64,000 bases of DNA from JBBREP01 sp963716525 (GCA_963716525.1 OY970315.1:4526001-4590000), one strand, 5' to 3'. Counted from the first letter of the stretch, positions 52,671 to 62,018 are shown. The notes: generated from the sequence alone by a model not told the origin. Program-made: numbers and translations.

Positions 52671-53819
52671 ATGGAGCTCGACTGGCCGCCCGAGGCGCTC
52701 ACCGCCCGCCGGAGCGCCGAGGCGTTCCTCGCCGAGCTCGCACCGGAGGGAGATTTCGGTCCCGGCGCGGTCGGGCAGCTCGCCCGAGCCGGCTACGCCG
52801 CCCCGCACTGGCCCCGCCCGTGGGGCCTCGACGCGTCGCCGTGGACGCAGCTTGCCATCGACGACGCGCTGCGCCGGGCGGGCGCGCCCCGGCCGTTCAA
52901 CCCGATCGGCATCGGTTGGGCCGGTCCCACGCTGCTCGCCGCGGGCCGCGCCGAGCAGCAGCAGCGCTGGCTGCCGGCGCTGCTCGACGGCTCCGAGTTG
53001 TGGTGCCAGCTGTTCTCGGAGCCGGGCGCGGGCAGCGACCTCGCGGCGCTGCGCACCTTCGCGACCCGCGACGGCGACGAGTTCGTGGTGCAGGGCCAGA
53101 AGGTGTGGACAACGCTCGCGCACGTGGCGCGCTGGGGCATCCTGCTCGCGCGTACCCGTGACGATCCCGGCGTGAGCGACCAGGAGTCGATCACGTACTT
53201 CGTGCTCGACATGCAGTCACCGGGCGTCACTGTCCGGCCGCTCGTGCAGATGACCGGCACGCACGAGTTCAACGAGGTGTTCCTCGACGGTGTGCGCGTG
53301 CCCGCGGCGAACGTGATCGGCGAAGTGCACGACGGCTGGCGCCTCGCGAAGGTGACGCTCGCGAACGAGCGGGTCTCGCTGTCGGGTGAAGGCGCGCTGT
53401 GGGGCCGCGGCCCCACGGCACACGACGTGCTCGACGCGGTACGCCACGCGGGCGGCACGCAGGACGGGCCGCGCCGCCAGATGCTCGCCGCGCTCTACAT
53501 CGAGGCACGGGTGCTCGAATTCGTGCGGATGCGCACGCTGCTGGCCCGCCTCGCCGGGCGGGAGCCGGGACCGGAGGCGTCGGTGCGCAAGGCGCTGTCG
53601 GATCCGCACGGCCAGCACGTGATGCAGGCCGCGCTGGCGCTCGCGGGCACCGACGGGCTGCTCGCCGACTGGGGACCGTGCGGCGCGCCGGCCGACGGGT
53701 CGGACGGCATGTGGGCCTACGGCTTCCTCTACTCACCCGCGCTCACGATCGGCGGCGGCACGAGCGAGGTCCAGCGCAACATCTTGGGCGAGCGAGTCCT
53801 CGGCCTCCCCAAGATGTAG
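52671..53819 (+). CDS. Acyl-CoA dehydrogenase family protein
   Basis: 382 residues from ATG 52671. FAD-dependent dehydrogenase fold: N-terminal helical part (FGPGAVGQLARAGYAAPHWP), the FAD motif LFSEPGAGSDLAALRT with QKVWTTLAHVARWGILLART, and the C-terminal helix bundle closing with IGGGTSEVQRNILGERVLGLP. It resembles the FadE-like enzymes of steroid or branched-acid degradation, but no partner gene lies nearby, so the substrate is open. The catalytic base position cannot be assigned by eye. It is divergent from the sigK gene and convergent with lepA; the palindromic repeat fills the 3' gap. Confidence 0.9.
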   Translation: MELDWPPEALTARRSAEAFLAELAPEGDFGPGAVGQLARAGYAAPHWPRPWGLDASPWTQLAIDDALRRAGAPRPFNPIGIGWAGPTLLAAGRAEQQQRWLPALLDGSELWCQLFSEPGAGSDLAALRTFATRDGDEFVVQGQKVWTTLAHVARWGILLARTRDDPGVSDQESITYFVLDMQSPGVTVRPLVQMTGTHEFNEVFLDGVRVPAANVIGEVHDGWRLAKVTLANERVSLSGEGALWGRGPTAHDVLDAVRHAGGTQDGPRRQMLAALYIEARVLEFVRMRTLLARLAGREPGPEASVRKALSDPHGQHVMQAALALAGTDGLLADWGPCGAPADGSDGMWAYGFLYSPALTIGGGTSEVQRNILGERVLGLPKM

Positions 53820-53820
53820 G

Positions 53821-53860
53821 TGCGTCGTTCGGGTACCAAATAGCGGTCCCAAACGACGCA
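53821..53860. repeat. Palindromic element copy 2
   Basis: Arms TGCGTCGTTCGGG (53821-53833) and CCCAAACGACGCA (53848-53860) are complementary with one mismatch, separated by 14 bases TACCAAATAGCGGT. This is the reverse complement of the centre of copy 1 (32818-32842), including the loop. Here the element lies between the stops of the acyl-CoA dehydrogenase (53819) and lepA (53875), in the position of a bidirectional terminator, yet without a T-run. Confidence 0.8.
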
Positions 53861-53874
53861 TGCGCGAAATGGGA

Positions 53875-55689
53875 CTATTCGTCGAGGCGGAGGGCGGCGA
53901 CGAAGGCTTCTTGGGGGACCTCGACCCGGCCGATGCTCTTCATCTTCTTCTTGCCCTCCTTCTGCCGCTCGAGCAGCTTGCGCTTGCGTGACACGTCGCC
54001 GCCGTAGCACTTCGCGAGCACGTCCTTGCGCTTCGCCTTGACCGTCTCCCGGGCCACAATGCGCCCGCCCACCGCGGCCTGGATCGGCACGTCGAAGAGC
54101 TGGCGCGGGATGAGCTCGCGCAGCTTCTGGGTCATCTTGCGGCCGTACTCGAACGCCTTGTCCTTGTGCACGATGCTCGAGAACGCGTCGACGGGCACCC
54201 CGTTCAGCAGCACGTCGACCTTCACGAGCGCGCTCGCCCGGTAACCCGCGGGCTCGTAGTCGAGCGACGCGTAGCCGCGGGTGCGCGACTTCATCGCGTC
54301 GAAGAAGTCCATCACGATCTCGGCGAGCGGGATGTCGTAGACGATCTCCACGCGGTCCTCGCTCAGGTAATCCATGCGCTGCAGCTCGCCGCGCCGCCCC
54401 TGCGCCAGCTCCATGAGCGTGCCGATGTACTCCGACGGCGTGAGCATCGTGATCTTCACGAACGGTTCCTCGATCGCCTCGATGCGCGGCGGGGGCGGCA
54501 TCGCGCTCGGGTTGTCGATCACCTCGGTGTCGCCGTCGGTGAGCCGCACCCGGTACTCCACGTTCGGCGCCGTCGCCACGAGCGTGAGGCCGTACTCCCG
54601 CTCGAGCCGCTCGCGGATGATCTCCATGTGCAAGAGTCCGAGGAAGCCACAGCGGAAGCCGAAGCCGAGCGCGCCCGACGTCTCCGGCTCGTACGTGAAC
54701 GAGCTGTCGTTGAGCCGCAGCCGCTCGAGCGCCTCCCGCAGCTCGGCGAACTCGTCGCCGTCGACGGGATACAGGCCGCAGAACACCATCGGCTTCGGGT
54801 CGTGGTAGCCGGGGAGCTCGGCGCCGGGACGGGCCGCGTCGGTGACGGTCTCGCCCACCTTCGCCTCGCCGACGTCCTTGATGCCCGCGATCAGGTAGCC
54901 GACCTCCCCCGGTCCGAGCGATGCGACGGGCGTGGGCACGGGAAGGCGCACCCCGATCTCCTCGGCGTCGTGCGTGTCGCGCAGTTGCACGTAGCGCAGG
55001 CGCGCACCGCTGCGCAGCACCCCGTTGAACACGCGCACGGCGCTGATCACGCCGCGGTACGGGTCGTAGTACGAGTCGAAGATCAGGCCTTGCAGCGGCG
55101 CGTCGGCATCGCCCTCCGGCGCAGGGATGCGCTCGACGATCGCGTCGAGCACGGCCTCGACGCCCTCGCCGGTCTTGGCCGAGATGCGCAGCGTCTCCTC
55201 GGCCGGCAGGCCGAGCACCTTCTCGAGCTCGGCGGCACGGCGCTCGGGCTCGGCCGCGGGGAGGTCGATCTTGTTGAGGACGGCCACGATCGTGAGGTCG
55301 TGCTCGAGCGCCTGGTAACAGTTCGCGAGCGTCTGGGCCTCGATGCCCTGGCTCGCGTCGACGAGCAGCACGACCCCTTCGCACGCCGCGAGCGAGCGGC
55401 TCACCTCGTAGCCGAAGTCGACGTGACCCGGCGTGTCGATCAGGTGGATCACATGGCCGCGCCACTGGACCCGCACGTTCTGGGCCTTGATCGTGATGCC
55501 GCGCTCGCGCTCGAGGTCCATCGTGTCGAGGTACTGCGCGCGCATGTCGCGCGCGTCGACCGCGCCGGTGATCTCGAGCAGGCGGTCGGCCAGCGTGCTC
55601 TTGCCGTGATCGACATGGGCAATGATCGAGATGTTGCGGATGCGGTCGAGCGCGGTCACGGGCCTGCCTGCGGGTGGCGAACGGAACAC
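53875..55689 (-). CDS. lepA: Elongation factor 4 (LepA) GTPase
   Basis: 604 residues, standard length. Translational GTPase that back-translocates or stabilises ribosomes under stress. G1 AHVDHGKSTLADRLLE, G2 RERGITIKAQ, G3 DTPGHVDFGYE, G4 NKID. The characteristic C-terminal domain follows (KVDVLLNGVPVDAFSSIVHKDKAFEYGRKM; LIPRQLFDVPIQAAVGGRIVARETVKA). GTG start near 55689. It lies upstream of hemW in many genomes; here the sigK/rskA, methyltransferase and acyl-CoA dehydrogenase genes are inserted between them. Confidence 0.97.
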   Translation of the reverse strand: MFRSPPAGRPVTALDRIRNISIIAHVDHGKSTLADRLLEITGAVDARDMRAQYLDTMDLERERGITIKAQNVRVQWRGHVIHLIDTPGHVDFGYEVSRSLAACEGVVLLVDASQGIEAQTLANCYQALEHDLTIVAVLNKIDLPAAEPERRAAELEKVLGLPAEETLRISAKTGEGVEAVLDAIVERIPAPEGDADAPLQGLIFDSYYDPYRGVISAVRVFNGVLRSGARLRYVQLRDTHDAEEIGVRLPVPTPVASLGPGEVGYLIAGIKDVGEAKVGETVTDAARPGAELPGYHDPKPMVFCGLYPVDGDEFAELREALERLRLNDSSFTYEPETSGALGFGFRCGFLGLLHMEIIRERLEREYGLTLVATAPNVEYRVRLTDGDTEVIDNPSAMPPPPRIEAIEEPFVKITMLTPSEYIGTLMELAQGRRGELQRMDYLSEDRVEIVYDIPLAEIVMDFFDAMKSRTRGYASLDYEPAGYRASALVKVDVLLNGVPVDAFSSIVHKDKAFEYGRKMTQKLRELIPRQLFDVPIQAAVGGRIVARETVKAKRKDVLAKCYGGDVSRKRKLLERQKEGKKKMKSIGRVEVPQEAFVAALRLDE

Positions 55690-55719
55690 TCAGGGTACGG
55701 CGCCCCGTAGGGTCGTCCC

Positions 55720-56613
55720 GTGACGCGCCTGCTGGTCGTTGGGTCGATCAACGTCGACTTCGTGTGGCTCGGGCCGCGCCTACCTGGCGCGGGTGAGACG
55801 GTCGGCGACGGCGAGCTCGTGCGCGCGTTCGGCGGCAAGGGCGCGAACCAGGCGGCGGCCGCGGCCCGCCTCGGCGCCGATGTGGCGTTCGTCGGCGCGG
55901 TGGGCGTCGACGACCTCGGATCGGCCGCCCGTGCCGATCTCGAGGCCGCCGGCGTCGACTGCACGGGGCTCGCGACCGTCGCCGAGTTCGCAACCGGAGC
56001 CGCATTGATCAACGTCGCCGCCGGCACCGGCGAGAACACGATCGCAGTGGCGCCGGGCGCGAACCACCACGTGCCGATTGCCGCGGCCGAGCGCGCGCTC
56101 GGTGCCGCGCCGGCCCCCGGCGTCGTGATCACCGGCTACGAGATCGGCGCGGCACGCGCCGCGTCGGCGCTGCGGGCGGCACGCGCACGAGGGATCGCCA
56201 CGGTCTGCAACCCGTCGCCGGCAGATGCGGGTTCGCCGCGCTCGCGCGCGGCACTTGCCGCGAGCGACACGGTGATCGTGAACGAGGACGAGGCCGCGGC
56301 GTACGGTGGCCCCGAGACCATCCTCGGCCTCGGCGCGCGTGAGGTGGTCGTCACCCACGGCGCACACGGCGCGTCGCGGTTCACTGCATCCGGCATGAGC
56401 GGTGCGAGCACCTTCGGTGGCATCGCGGTCCACGCCGTCGACACCACCGGCGCGGGCGACGCGTTCTGCGCGGCCTACGCGTTGCGGCACGACCTCGGCT
56501 TCGCGTGCGCGGCGGGTGCGCTCGCGTGCCGCGCGGTCGGTGCGCGCACCGCGCTCGCCACCGTCGAGGAGGTCGAAGCGCTGCTCAGGGAGCAGCCGCG
56601 ATCGACGCGCTGA
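55720..56613 (+). CDS. rbsK: PfkB-family sugar kinase, ribokinase-like
   Basis: 297 residues. LVVGSINVDFVW (start), AFGGKGANQAAAAARLGADVAFVG is the N-terminal PfkB signature with substrate residues, and VDTTGAGDAFCAAYAL is the C-terminal signature with the catalytic Asp and anion hole. Ribokinase is the best match because of GGKGANQA, but other ribose-like substrates are possible. It converges with a nucleoside hydrolase whose end overlaps by 29 bases; together they suggest salvage of ribose from nucleosides, although not in one operon. Confidence 0.88.
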   Translation: MTRLLVVGSINVDFVWLGPRLPGAGETVGDGELVRAFGGKGANQAAAAARLGADVAFVGAVGVDDLGSAARADLEAAGVDCTGLATVAEFATGAALINVAAGTGENTIAVAPGANHHVPIAAAERALGAAPAPGVVITGYEIGAARAASALRAARARGIATVCNPSPADAGSPRSRAALAASDTVIVNEDEAAAYGGPETILGLGAREVVVTHGAHGASRFTASGMSGASTFGGIAVHAVDTTGAGDAFCAAYALRHDLGFACAAGALACRAVGARTALATVEEVEALLREQPRSTR

Positions 56614-57527
56614 TCAGATCGAGCGCGAGGGCGGCGTCGATGTGCTCGGCCCATTCCACGTTGCCGTGCCCGCGCATCCACCCACGCCGGTCGACGAGCG
56701 TCATCCCGCGGGTGTGCTCGCCGCGGGTCTCGACCACCACCCCGAGCCGCGCGCCGGCGAACAGCTCCGGATCGGTGACGGCGAGCACCGCGCAGGGGTC
56801 GTGCAACGCGGCGACGTCGCGGCGCCGGGTCGAGCGCGCGAACATTGTCGAGGTAGGTACCGAGGAACCCCGCACAGAAGGGCCCGAAGCGGTTGCCGAG
56901 CGCACCGAGACGGGCCACGAGCGCGTCGTCGACGGCCACTTGGTGGGTGAGATCGAGGCCGCACACCAGGATGCGCGCCGCGCCGCAGCGCAGCACGATG
57001 TCGGCCGCCTCGGGATCGAAGTTGATGTTGAACTCGGCCGCGGGCGTCACGTTGCCGAACGTGCCGCCTCCCATGATCGAGATGCCGGCGATGCGGTGCG
57101 CGAGGCCGGGATCGCGCTGCAACGCGAGCGCCACGTTCGTGAGCGGTCCCGTCGCGACGATCCATACTCCGGCGACGGCCCGCGTGACGTCGAGCAGGTA
57201 TGCGACCGCGTCGTCGGAAACGACGGCGCGCGTGAGCACGGGCAGCACGGCACCGGCCAGTCCGGTTTCGCCGTGCACGTGCTCGGCGTGGCGGAGCGGG
57301 TCCGGCCCGGCGGCGAGCGGCGCGGCGGCGCCGGCATGTACCGCCACGTCGATGTCGAGGAGTTGCAGCACCCCGAGCGCGTTGCCCGTGGTGCGCTCGA
57401 GACCCACGTTGCCGGCCACGGTGGTGACGCCGAGCAGCTGCGCCCGGTGCGCGGCGACGGCGATCGCGACGGCATCGTCATGGCCGGGGTCGCAGTCGAG
57501 GATCACCGGTAGGGCCATCGCCGCCAT
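56585..57527 (-). CDS. Inosine/uridine-preferring nucleoside hydrolase (frame break near 56826)
   Basis: About 314 residues. It cleaves the N-glycosidic bond of ribonucleosides. The Ca2+-binding DxDxxxDD cluster is seen as LDCDPGHDDAVAI, followed by VTTVAGN, VWIVATGPLTNVALAL and GGGTFGNVTPAAEFNINFDPEAADIV; the catalytic His lies in ALHDPCAVLAV near the C-terminus. The break near 56821-56828 is repaired by reading GACCCGGCGCC as GACCCGCGCC (LDPRRRDVAALHDP). Start is ATG 57527 or 57518 (MALPVILDCD). It is divergent from rpsT across a GC-rich repeat. Confidence 0.9.
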
Positions 57528-57536
57528 TCTGGCGCC

Positions 57537-57579
57537 CGCGGTGGGGGCGCGGTTAGACGCGGTGGGGGCGCGGTGGGGG
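57537..57579. repeat. G-rich direct repeat between nucleoside hydrolase and rpsT
   Basis: The 16-mer CGCGGTGGGGGCGCGG occurs at 57537-57552 and again at 57558-57573, followed by another TGGGGG. Three G5 runs and a downstream GGG could form a G-quadruplex on the rpsT-sense strand. It lies 59-101 bases upstream of the rpsT start. Confidence 0.75.
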
Positions 57580-57637
57580 CCGGAAACGGGCGGGCTGCTA
57601 CGGTGGCACGGCTCTCGAACGAAGGTCCTGCCTGCCG

Positions 57638-57901
57638 ATGGCGAACATCAAGTCCCAGAAGAAGCGCAACATCACGAACGAGAAGCGCCGGCTGCGCAAC
57701 AAGGCCGTGCGCTCCGAGCTCAAGACGCGCGTGAAGACGGCCAAGGTCGCGCTCGACGAGGGCGCCGACGGGGCCGACGCGCTGGTGCGCAACGCGCAGC
57801 AGCGGCTGGCGAAGGCGGCGAGCAAGGGCGTGGTGCACAAGCGCCAGGCGGCCCGCCGCACCTCGCGGCTGATGAAGGCCGCGCAGCAAACCACCGCCTG
57901 A
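57638..57901 (+). CDS. rpsT: 30S ribosomal protein S20
   Basis: 87 residues, the normal length. MANIKSQKKRNITNEKRRLRNKA at the N-terminus and HKRQAARRTSRLMKAA at the C-terminus are classic S20. A primary 16S rRNA-binding protein of three helices. It faces holA, with 18 bases between the two stops; S20 next to holA is a common arrangement. ATG 57638. Confidence 0.98.
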   Translation: MANIKSQKKRNITNEKRRLRNKAVRSELKTRVKTAKVALDEGADGADALVRNAQQRLAKAASKGVVHKRQAARRTSRLMKAAQQTTA

Positions 57902-57919
57902 CCGAGCGCGCTGGGCGAG

Positions 57920-59030
57920 TCAGCCGCGGCGGCTCGCCGCACGCGGCCTCGAGGGCCGTCCGCCCGAGCGTCGCGGCGAGCGCGGCGAGCCGGGCGACGA
58001 GCAGTTCGACCACCGTCTCCGCCGGCAGCGCCCGGCGGCCGGCGATGCCGCCACGCAAGTCGAGGTCGGCCTGGGCGAGATACCCGATCGCCTCGGCGAG
58101 ACCACGCGTGCCGAGCCGTTGCGCGGCCGCGAGCCGCAGCCCGGCCGGATACTCCTTGATGCCGAGCACACGCGCCGCATCGGCGCGGTTCGCGACGTCG
58201 GGCGAGTCGAGCCGCAGCAACGACTCGTAGTGGCGTGTGAGCATCCCCATCACCTGCAGCGGATGCTGCGGGCGCGGGTTGCGCGCGCTGGTGGCGCGCA
58301 ACAGCCGGTGCAGCGTGTCGAGCGCGGCCGCGCTGTCGCCCGAATCGACGGCGTTCGTCAGCATGTACGGCGCCACGGTGCCGCTCTCGCCGAGATACGG
58401 CGTGACGTCGTCGCAGCCGAGCGCGGCGCCGCCGCCGAACGTCGACTCCAACAGCGCCACGAGCTCGGGTACCCGTCCCGCGTCGTCGCCGAGGTGTGCG
58501 ACCACCGCTTGTCGCGCGTCGGGCGACAGGCGGAGGCCCGCGCCGTGCAGCGCGTGCCCCAGCACGTCGTCGGTCTTCTCCGACGACGGTCCGTGCACGG
58601 GTACCGTTGCCGCCTTCAGCGCCTTGTCGAGCGCGGCGACGACGCGGCCGCCGCCCTGCACGAGCACGAGGAACACACCGTCGAGGGGATCCGCGACGTA
58701 CTGCGCGAGCAGCGCGGCCTGGTCGGCGGACGCCGCGCCGATGTCGCGCACCACCACGACGCGCCGCGCGGTCATGAAGGGCGGGCTCTCGAGCGCGGTG
58801 AGGATCCGGCGGAACACGGGCGCGGACTCGCTCGCAGCACCGTCGTCGTCGTCGTCGGTGTCGCCGTCGTCGCCGGCGCTCGCCGAACGCCGGCGCCCGG
58901 TGAGCGTGAAGTCCTCCAGCGCGTACAGACGCGGCTCACCGGCGAGCAGCTCGTCGACGAGGCGCGCGACCTCGTCGTCGCGCAGGATCGGGTCGTCGCC
59001 CTTCACGAGCTGCACGGGCGCGTCGGTCAC
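57920..59030 (-). CDS. holA: DNA polymerase III subunit delta (frame break near 57937)
   Basis: About 370 residues. Delta opens the beta clamp in the clamp loader. VQLVKGDDPILRDDEVARLV and FLVLVQGGGRVVAALDKALK mark the N-terminal AAA+-like domain, and HYESLLRLDSPDVANRADAARVLGIKEYPAGLRLAAAQRLG the C-terminal domain. An Asp-rich low-complexity insert (DDGDTDDDDDG) lies near residue 55. The last residues are readable only if TGCGGCGAG is read as TGCGCGAG near 57937 (EAACASRRG, stop 57920). GTG 59030 overlaps the DHPS-like gene by GTGA. Confidence 0.88.
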
Positions 59031-59724
59031 AGCGCCTCGCCCCCAGGTTCGGCTTCGAAGACGGCGGCGAGCGTGCGCACGATGCGCGCCGCGGCCGCGA
59101 CGTCGCGGGTGTAGACGAGCCGCGCCCCATCACCACGGCCCACGCGATCGCGGCGGCGTCGGCGCCGCAGGTGAATGCCACCGGATGGGCCCGGGCCACT
59201 GCGTGCGGCACGCTGCACAGCGCGGCGACGAGCGCACGGTCGCCGCGCGAATCGGGGCCGGTGTGGAGCACGATCTGATCGAGATCGAACCCCGACGTGG
59301 CCGCCAGCCGGGCGATGTCGCCGCCGGGGTCGGTGACCACGAGCGCGGCGCCGCGCACCGCAACGGAGTCGAGGAACTCGCGCGTCGGCGGCGCGCCCAC
59401 CCGCACGATCGAGGCGCCGGCATCGAGCGCCTCGCGCAACGGCTCGAGCTCGTCGGTGTGGACCGCGATCGGCAGGCCGTGCTCGGCGCGCAGCACGGCG
59501 ACATCGTCGGCGCCGGCATGCGAGGACAGCGCGAGCACGTCGGCCCCCGCTTGGACGTGGGCGCGCGCCGCATCGAGCAGCGCGGTCCCGGCCGGGGCCG
59601 AGCCTTCGAGCACACCCAGCACGAGCGCGCGCGTGCGGATGTCGACCGGGCGACCGTCGACGCGCACGGCGGTTGCCCGCTGCGCCGCCATGTCGCTCGT
59701 GGCCGTCACTCGCCCCGCAATCAC
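59027..59724 (-). CDS. Dihydropteroate-synthase-like (TIM-barrel) protein of unknown function (frame break near 59126)
   Basis: About 232 residues. The sequence follows the DHPS/pterin-binding barrel rhythm: RALVLGVLEG, AHVQAGADVLALSSHAG, VLRAEHGLPIAVHTD, ALDAGASIVRVG, LVVTDPGGD, and a C-terminal GARLVYTRDVAAAARIV as in DHPS. It lacks the catalytic features of FolP: no NxTPDSF strand, and the sulfa-loop DxGGESTRP is ALSSHAGAD. So it is probably not a dihydropteroate synthase. The frame needs one G more in the GGGG run at about 59126 (VVMGARLVY). It is coupled by GTGA overlaps to comEC upstream and holA downstream. Confidence 0.65.
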
Positions 59725-61201
59725 GCGGGCGACGCTACCGCTGCCCTGCGACGCGACCGCCGGACGACCGCGGCGCCGCCGGCCACGAGCATCGCTGCGG
59801 CGAGCGCGACGAGCACGGGGGCGCGCGCGCCCAGGTGGGCGACCTCGCGCGTCCACCAGAGGAGCGCGCGCACGGGCACGAATGCGGCCTGGGCGGCGGC
59901 GGGCGCGACCGCGCCGACCGCCGCGATCGGGATCGCGAGCACCGTGATCGGCTCGGCGGCCGGCACGGCGAGCAGGTTCGCGGCCGGAGCGATCCACGCG
60001 ATCGTGCCGAACACCGCCACGAGCACCGGGGCCACGCCGATCTGCGCCGCGATCGTGACTCCGAGCACAGCGCGCGTCCAGCGCGGCCCCGGCACGAGCC
60101 GTTCGACAGGTTGCGCGAGGAGCGCAATGCCGGCACACGCCGATGCCGACAGCTGGAAGCCGACCGAATGCACGAGGAACGGATCGACGAGCAGCAGTAC
60201 GACCACCGCGTAGCAGAGCGACCGCAGCGCGCGGACCGGACGCCCGCTCGCGCGCGCCGTCATCACGATCAGCGCCATCGCGCTGGCGCGCAGCACCGAC
60301 GGCTCGAACCGGGTCATGGCCGCGAACACCAACACCACGAGGACCCCCGAGAGAAAGCGGCCGATCGTGGGTAGGCGCCGCTGGAACGGTCGCGCCAGCG
60401 CGAGCACGAATGCGACGTTCGCCCCCGACACCGCGAGCAGGTGGCTCAACCCGGCGGCGCGGAAATCGCCGACGGTACGGTCGTCGAGCGCGCGGGTGTC
60501 GCCGAGCAGGAAGCCGTCGAGCAGCGCGTGGTCGCCGGCCGGGAGCGGCGCGAGCCCACGCTCGATCACACCGCGCAGCGCGTTCGCGAGCGCGAGGTAG
60601 CGCGACCCGCGGGCGCGGCGTCGATGATCGCGACGACGTCGACGCGAGCCACGGCGTGCTGCCAGATCGTGCGGGCGTCGAAGCCGGTGAGCGGGCGCGG
60701 GTCGCCCTCGACGGTGACGGTGTCGCCCGCGTCGAGCGCCGCGAGCTCGGACGCGCTCGTGGCGGTGGCGCGCAGGAGCACGGTCCGGTGCAGCCCGCGC
60801 CAACGGTCACCGGCCGCGAGGTGACTGCCGATGCGGAACCGGTCGACGCGCACGAGTGCCGTGGTGTCGAAGCGGCCCGGATTGGGATCGTTCGCGAGCA
60901 CGCCGTGGACGACGAGCGGCCGCGGGTTGCGCAGCAACGGCACGAGCCCGTGCTGCACGACACCGTGGTGGGCGCGTGCCGCGCAGCAGAGCGCGAGGCC
61001 GAGGCAGCACAGCGCAACCGCCGCGACCTGCGCCACCCGCAGGCCCGTGCACGCGAGCAGCACGCCGACCACGACGACCGCGGCGCAGACGCGCGCCGCC
61101 CCCGCGGGCGCGACGCCGGTACCGGCCCACGCGCCGCCGATCGTGGCGCCGGCGCACGCGACCGGCGAGAGTTCGGTGCGCCACGAGCCGGCGACGGCCA
61201 C
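59721..61201 (-). CDS. comEC: Competence protein ComEC/Rec2 channel (frame break near 60613)
   Basis: About 494 residues. An N-terminal soluble/DUF4131-like part (LVVHGVLANDPNPGRFD, VTVEGDPRPLTGFDA) precedes the competence domain, with LLGDTRALDDRTVGDFRAAGLSHLLAVSGANVAFVL, the ComEC signature, and about eight helices. ComEC moves single-stranded DNA across the membrane. The usual C-terminal metallo-beta-lactamase nuclease domain is absent; the protein ends after the membrane part (AAMLVAGGAAVVRRSRRR). The frame break lies in a G run near 60613 (one G missing, APAGSRYLALANAL). GTG 61201 follows comEA by seven bases. Confidence 0.88.
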
Positions 61202-61208
61202 GACGGCC

Positions 61209-61940
61209 TCACACCGTCACGAGCGGTCGCAGGTCGGCGAGGCGCCGGTCGCCGATCCCACGGACCTCGCGCAGGTCGTCGACCGAGCGGAACCCGCCGA
61301 GGCGGGTGCGGGTGGCGATGATTCCCTGCGCCAGCGACGGTCCGATCCCCGGCAACGATTCGAGCTGTGCCTCCGACGCGGTGTTGAGATCGACCGGCGC
61401 GCCCGGCGCGCCGGTACCGTCACCGCCCACGCCGCCGCTCGTGTTCGCCGACGGGTCGGCGGCCGGCATCGGGCTGACGTGCTCGCCGACCTTGGGCACG
61501 TAGACGCGCACGCCGTCGACGAGCCGGGCGGCGAGATCGAGGGCGTTGGGGTCGGAGCCGGCGCGGGCGCCGCCCGCCGCGGTGATCGCGTCGATGACGC
61601 GCGCGCCCGCGCGCAACGTCACGACGCCGGGCCGGGCCACGGCCCCCGCCACCGACACGACGAGCAGTGTGCCCGCGGTGGTGACGGCCGTCGCGGCCGT
61701 GCTCGTGGGCGGCGAGCCCGGCGAGCCCGGCGAGCCCGGCGAGCCCGGCGCTTGACCGGCGACGGTGTCGCCGACGGCGCCCGGTGGCGATGCGCCGCCC
61801 GAGCGCGCCGCCACGAAGCCCACCCCGGCGACGACCAGCACCACCACGGCGACGGCAGCCATCGCGACACGCAGCCGCACCGCCGTGGTTGTGCACTTCG
61901 CCCGAGCGCGCACCAGTTCGGTGATCTCGCGCCACTCCAT
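61209..61940 (-). CDS. comEA: Competence DNA-binding protein ComEA
   Basis: 243 residues. A single N-terminal transmembrane segment (VAMAAVAVVVLVVAGVGFVA) is followed by a flexible GSP-repeat linker. Then comes an SLBB domain (LLVVSVAGAVARPGVVTLRAGARVIDAI), and a C-terminal helix-hairpin-helix DNA-binding pair (VDLNTASEAQLESLPGIG and GGFRSVDDLREVRGIG). It is the surface DNA receptor of natural transformation. ATG 61940 follows GGAGG by five bases. It lies between leuS and comEC. Confidence 0.93.
   Translation of the reverse strand: MEWREITELVRARAKCTTTAVRLRVAMAAVAVVVLVVAGVGFVAARSGGASPPGAVGDTVAGQAPGSPGSPGSPGSPPTSTAATAVTTAGTLLVVSVAGAVARPGVVTLRAGARVIDAITAAGGARAGSDPNALDLAARLVDGVRVYVPKVGEHVSPMPAADPSANTSGGVGGDGTGAPGAPVDLNTASEAQLESLPGIGPSLAQGIIATRTRLGGFRSVDDLREVRGIGDRRLADLRPLVTV
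61711..61746 (-). repeat. 9-bp tandem repeat encoding the ComEA linker
   Basis: GGCGAGCCC occurs four times in perfect tandem and encodes Gly-Ser-Pro repeats between the membrane anchor and the SLBB domain. Such an array could change length by slippage in steps of three residues without breaking the frame. Confidence 0.85.
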
Positions 61941-62018
61941 GAGGACCTCCTCTCGCACGTTCGCTCTGTGAGGGAGGAGGTGGCGGCGCCGGCACACGGC
62001 GCCCCGCCGGCGGCGACG

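Noticed and set aside
59027..59724. Dihydropteroate synthase (folP)
   Set aside because: The barrel rhythm fits but the NxTPDSF and sulfa-loop motifs are missing, so a folate role is not supported.
61711..61746. CRISPR-like array
   Set aside because: Repeat units are 9 bases without spacers and lie in frame inside comEA.
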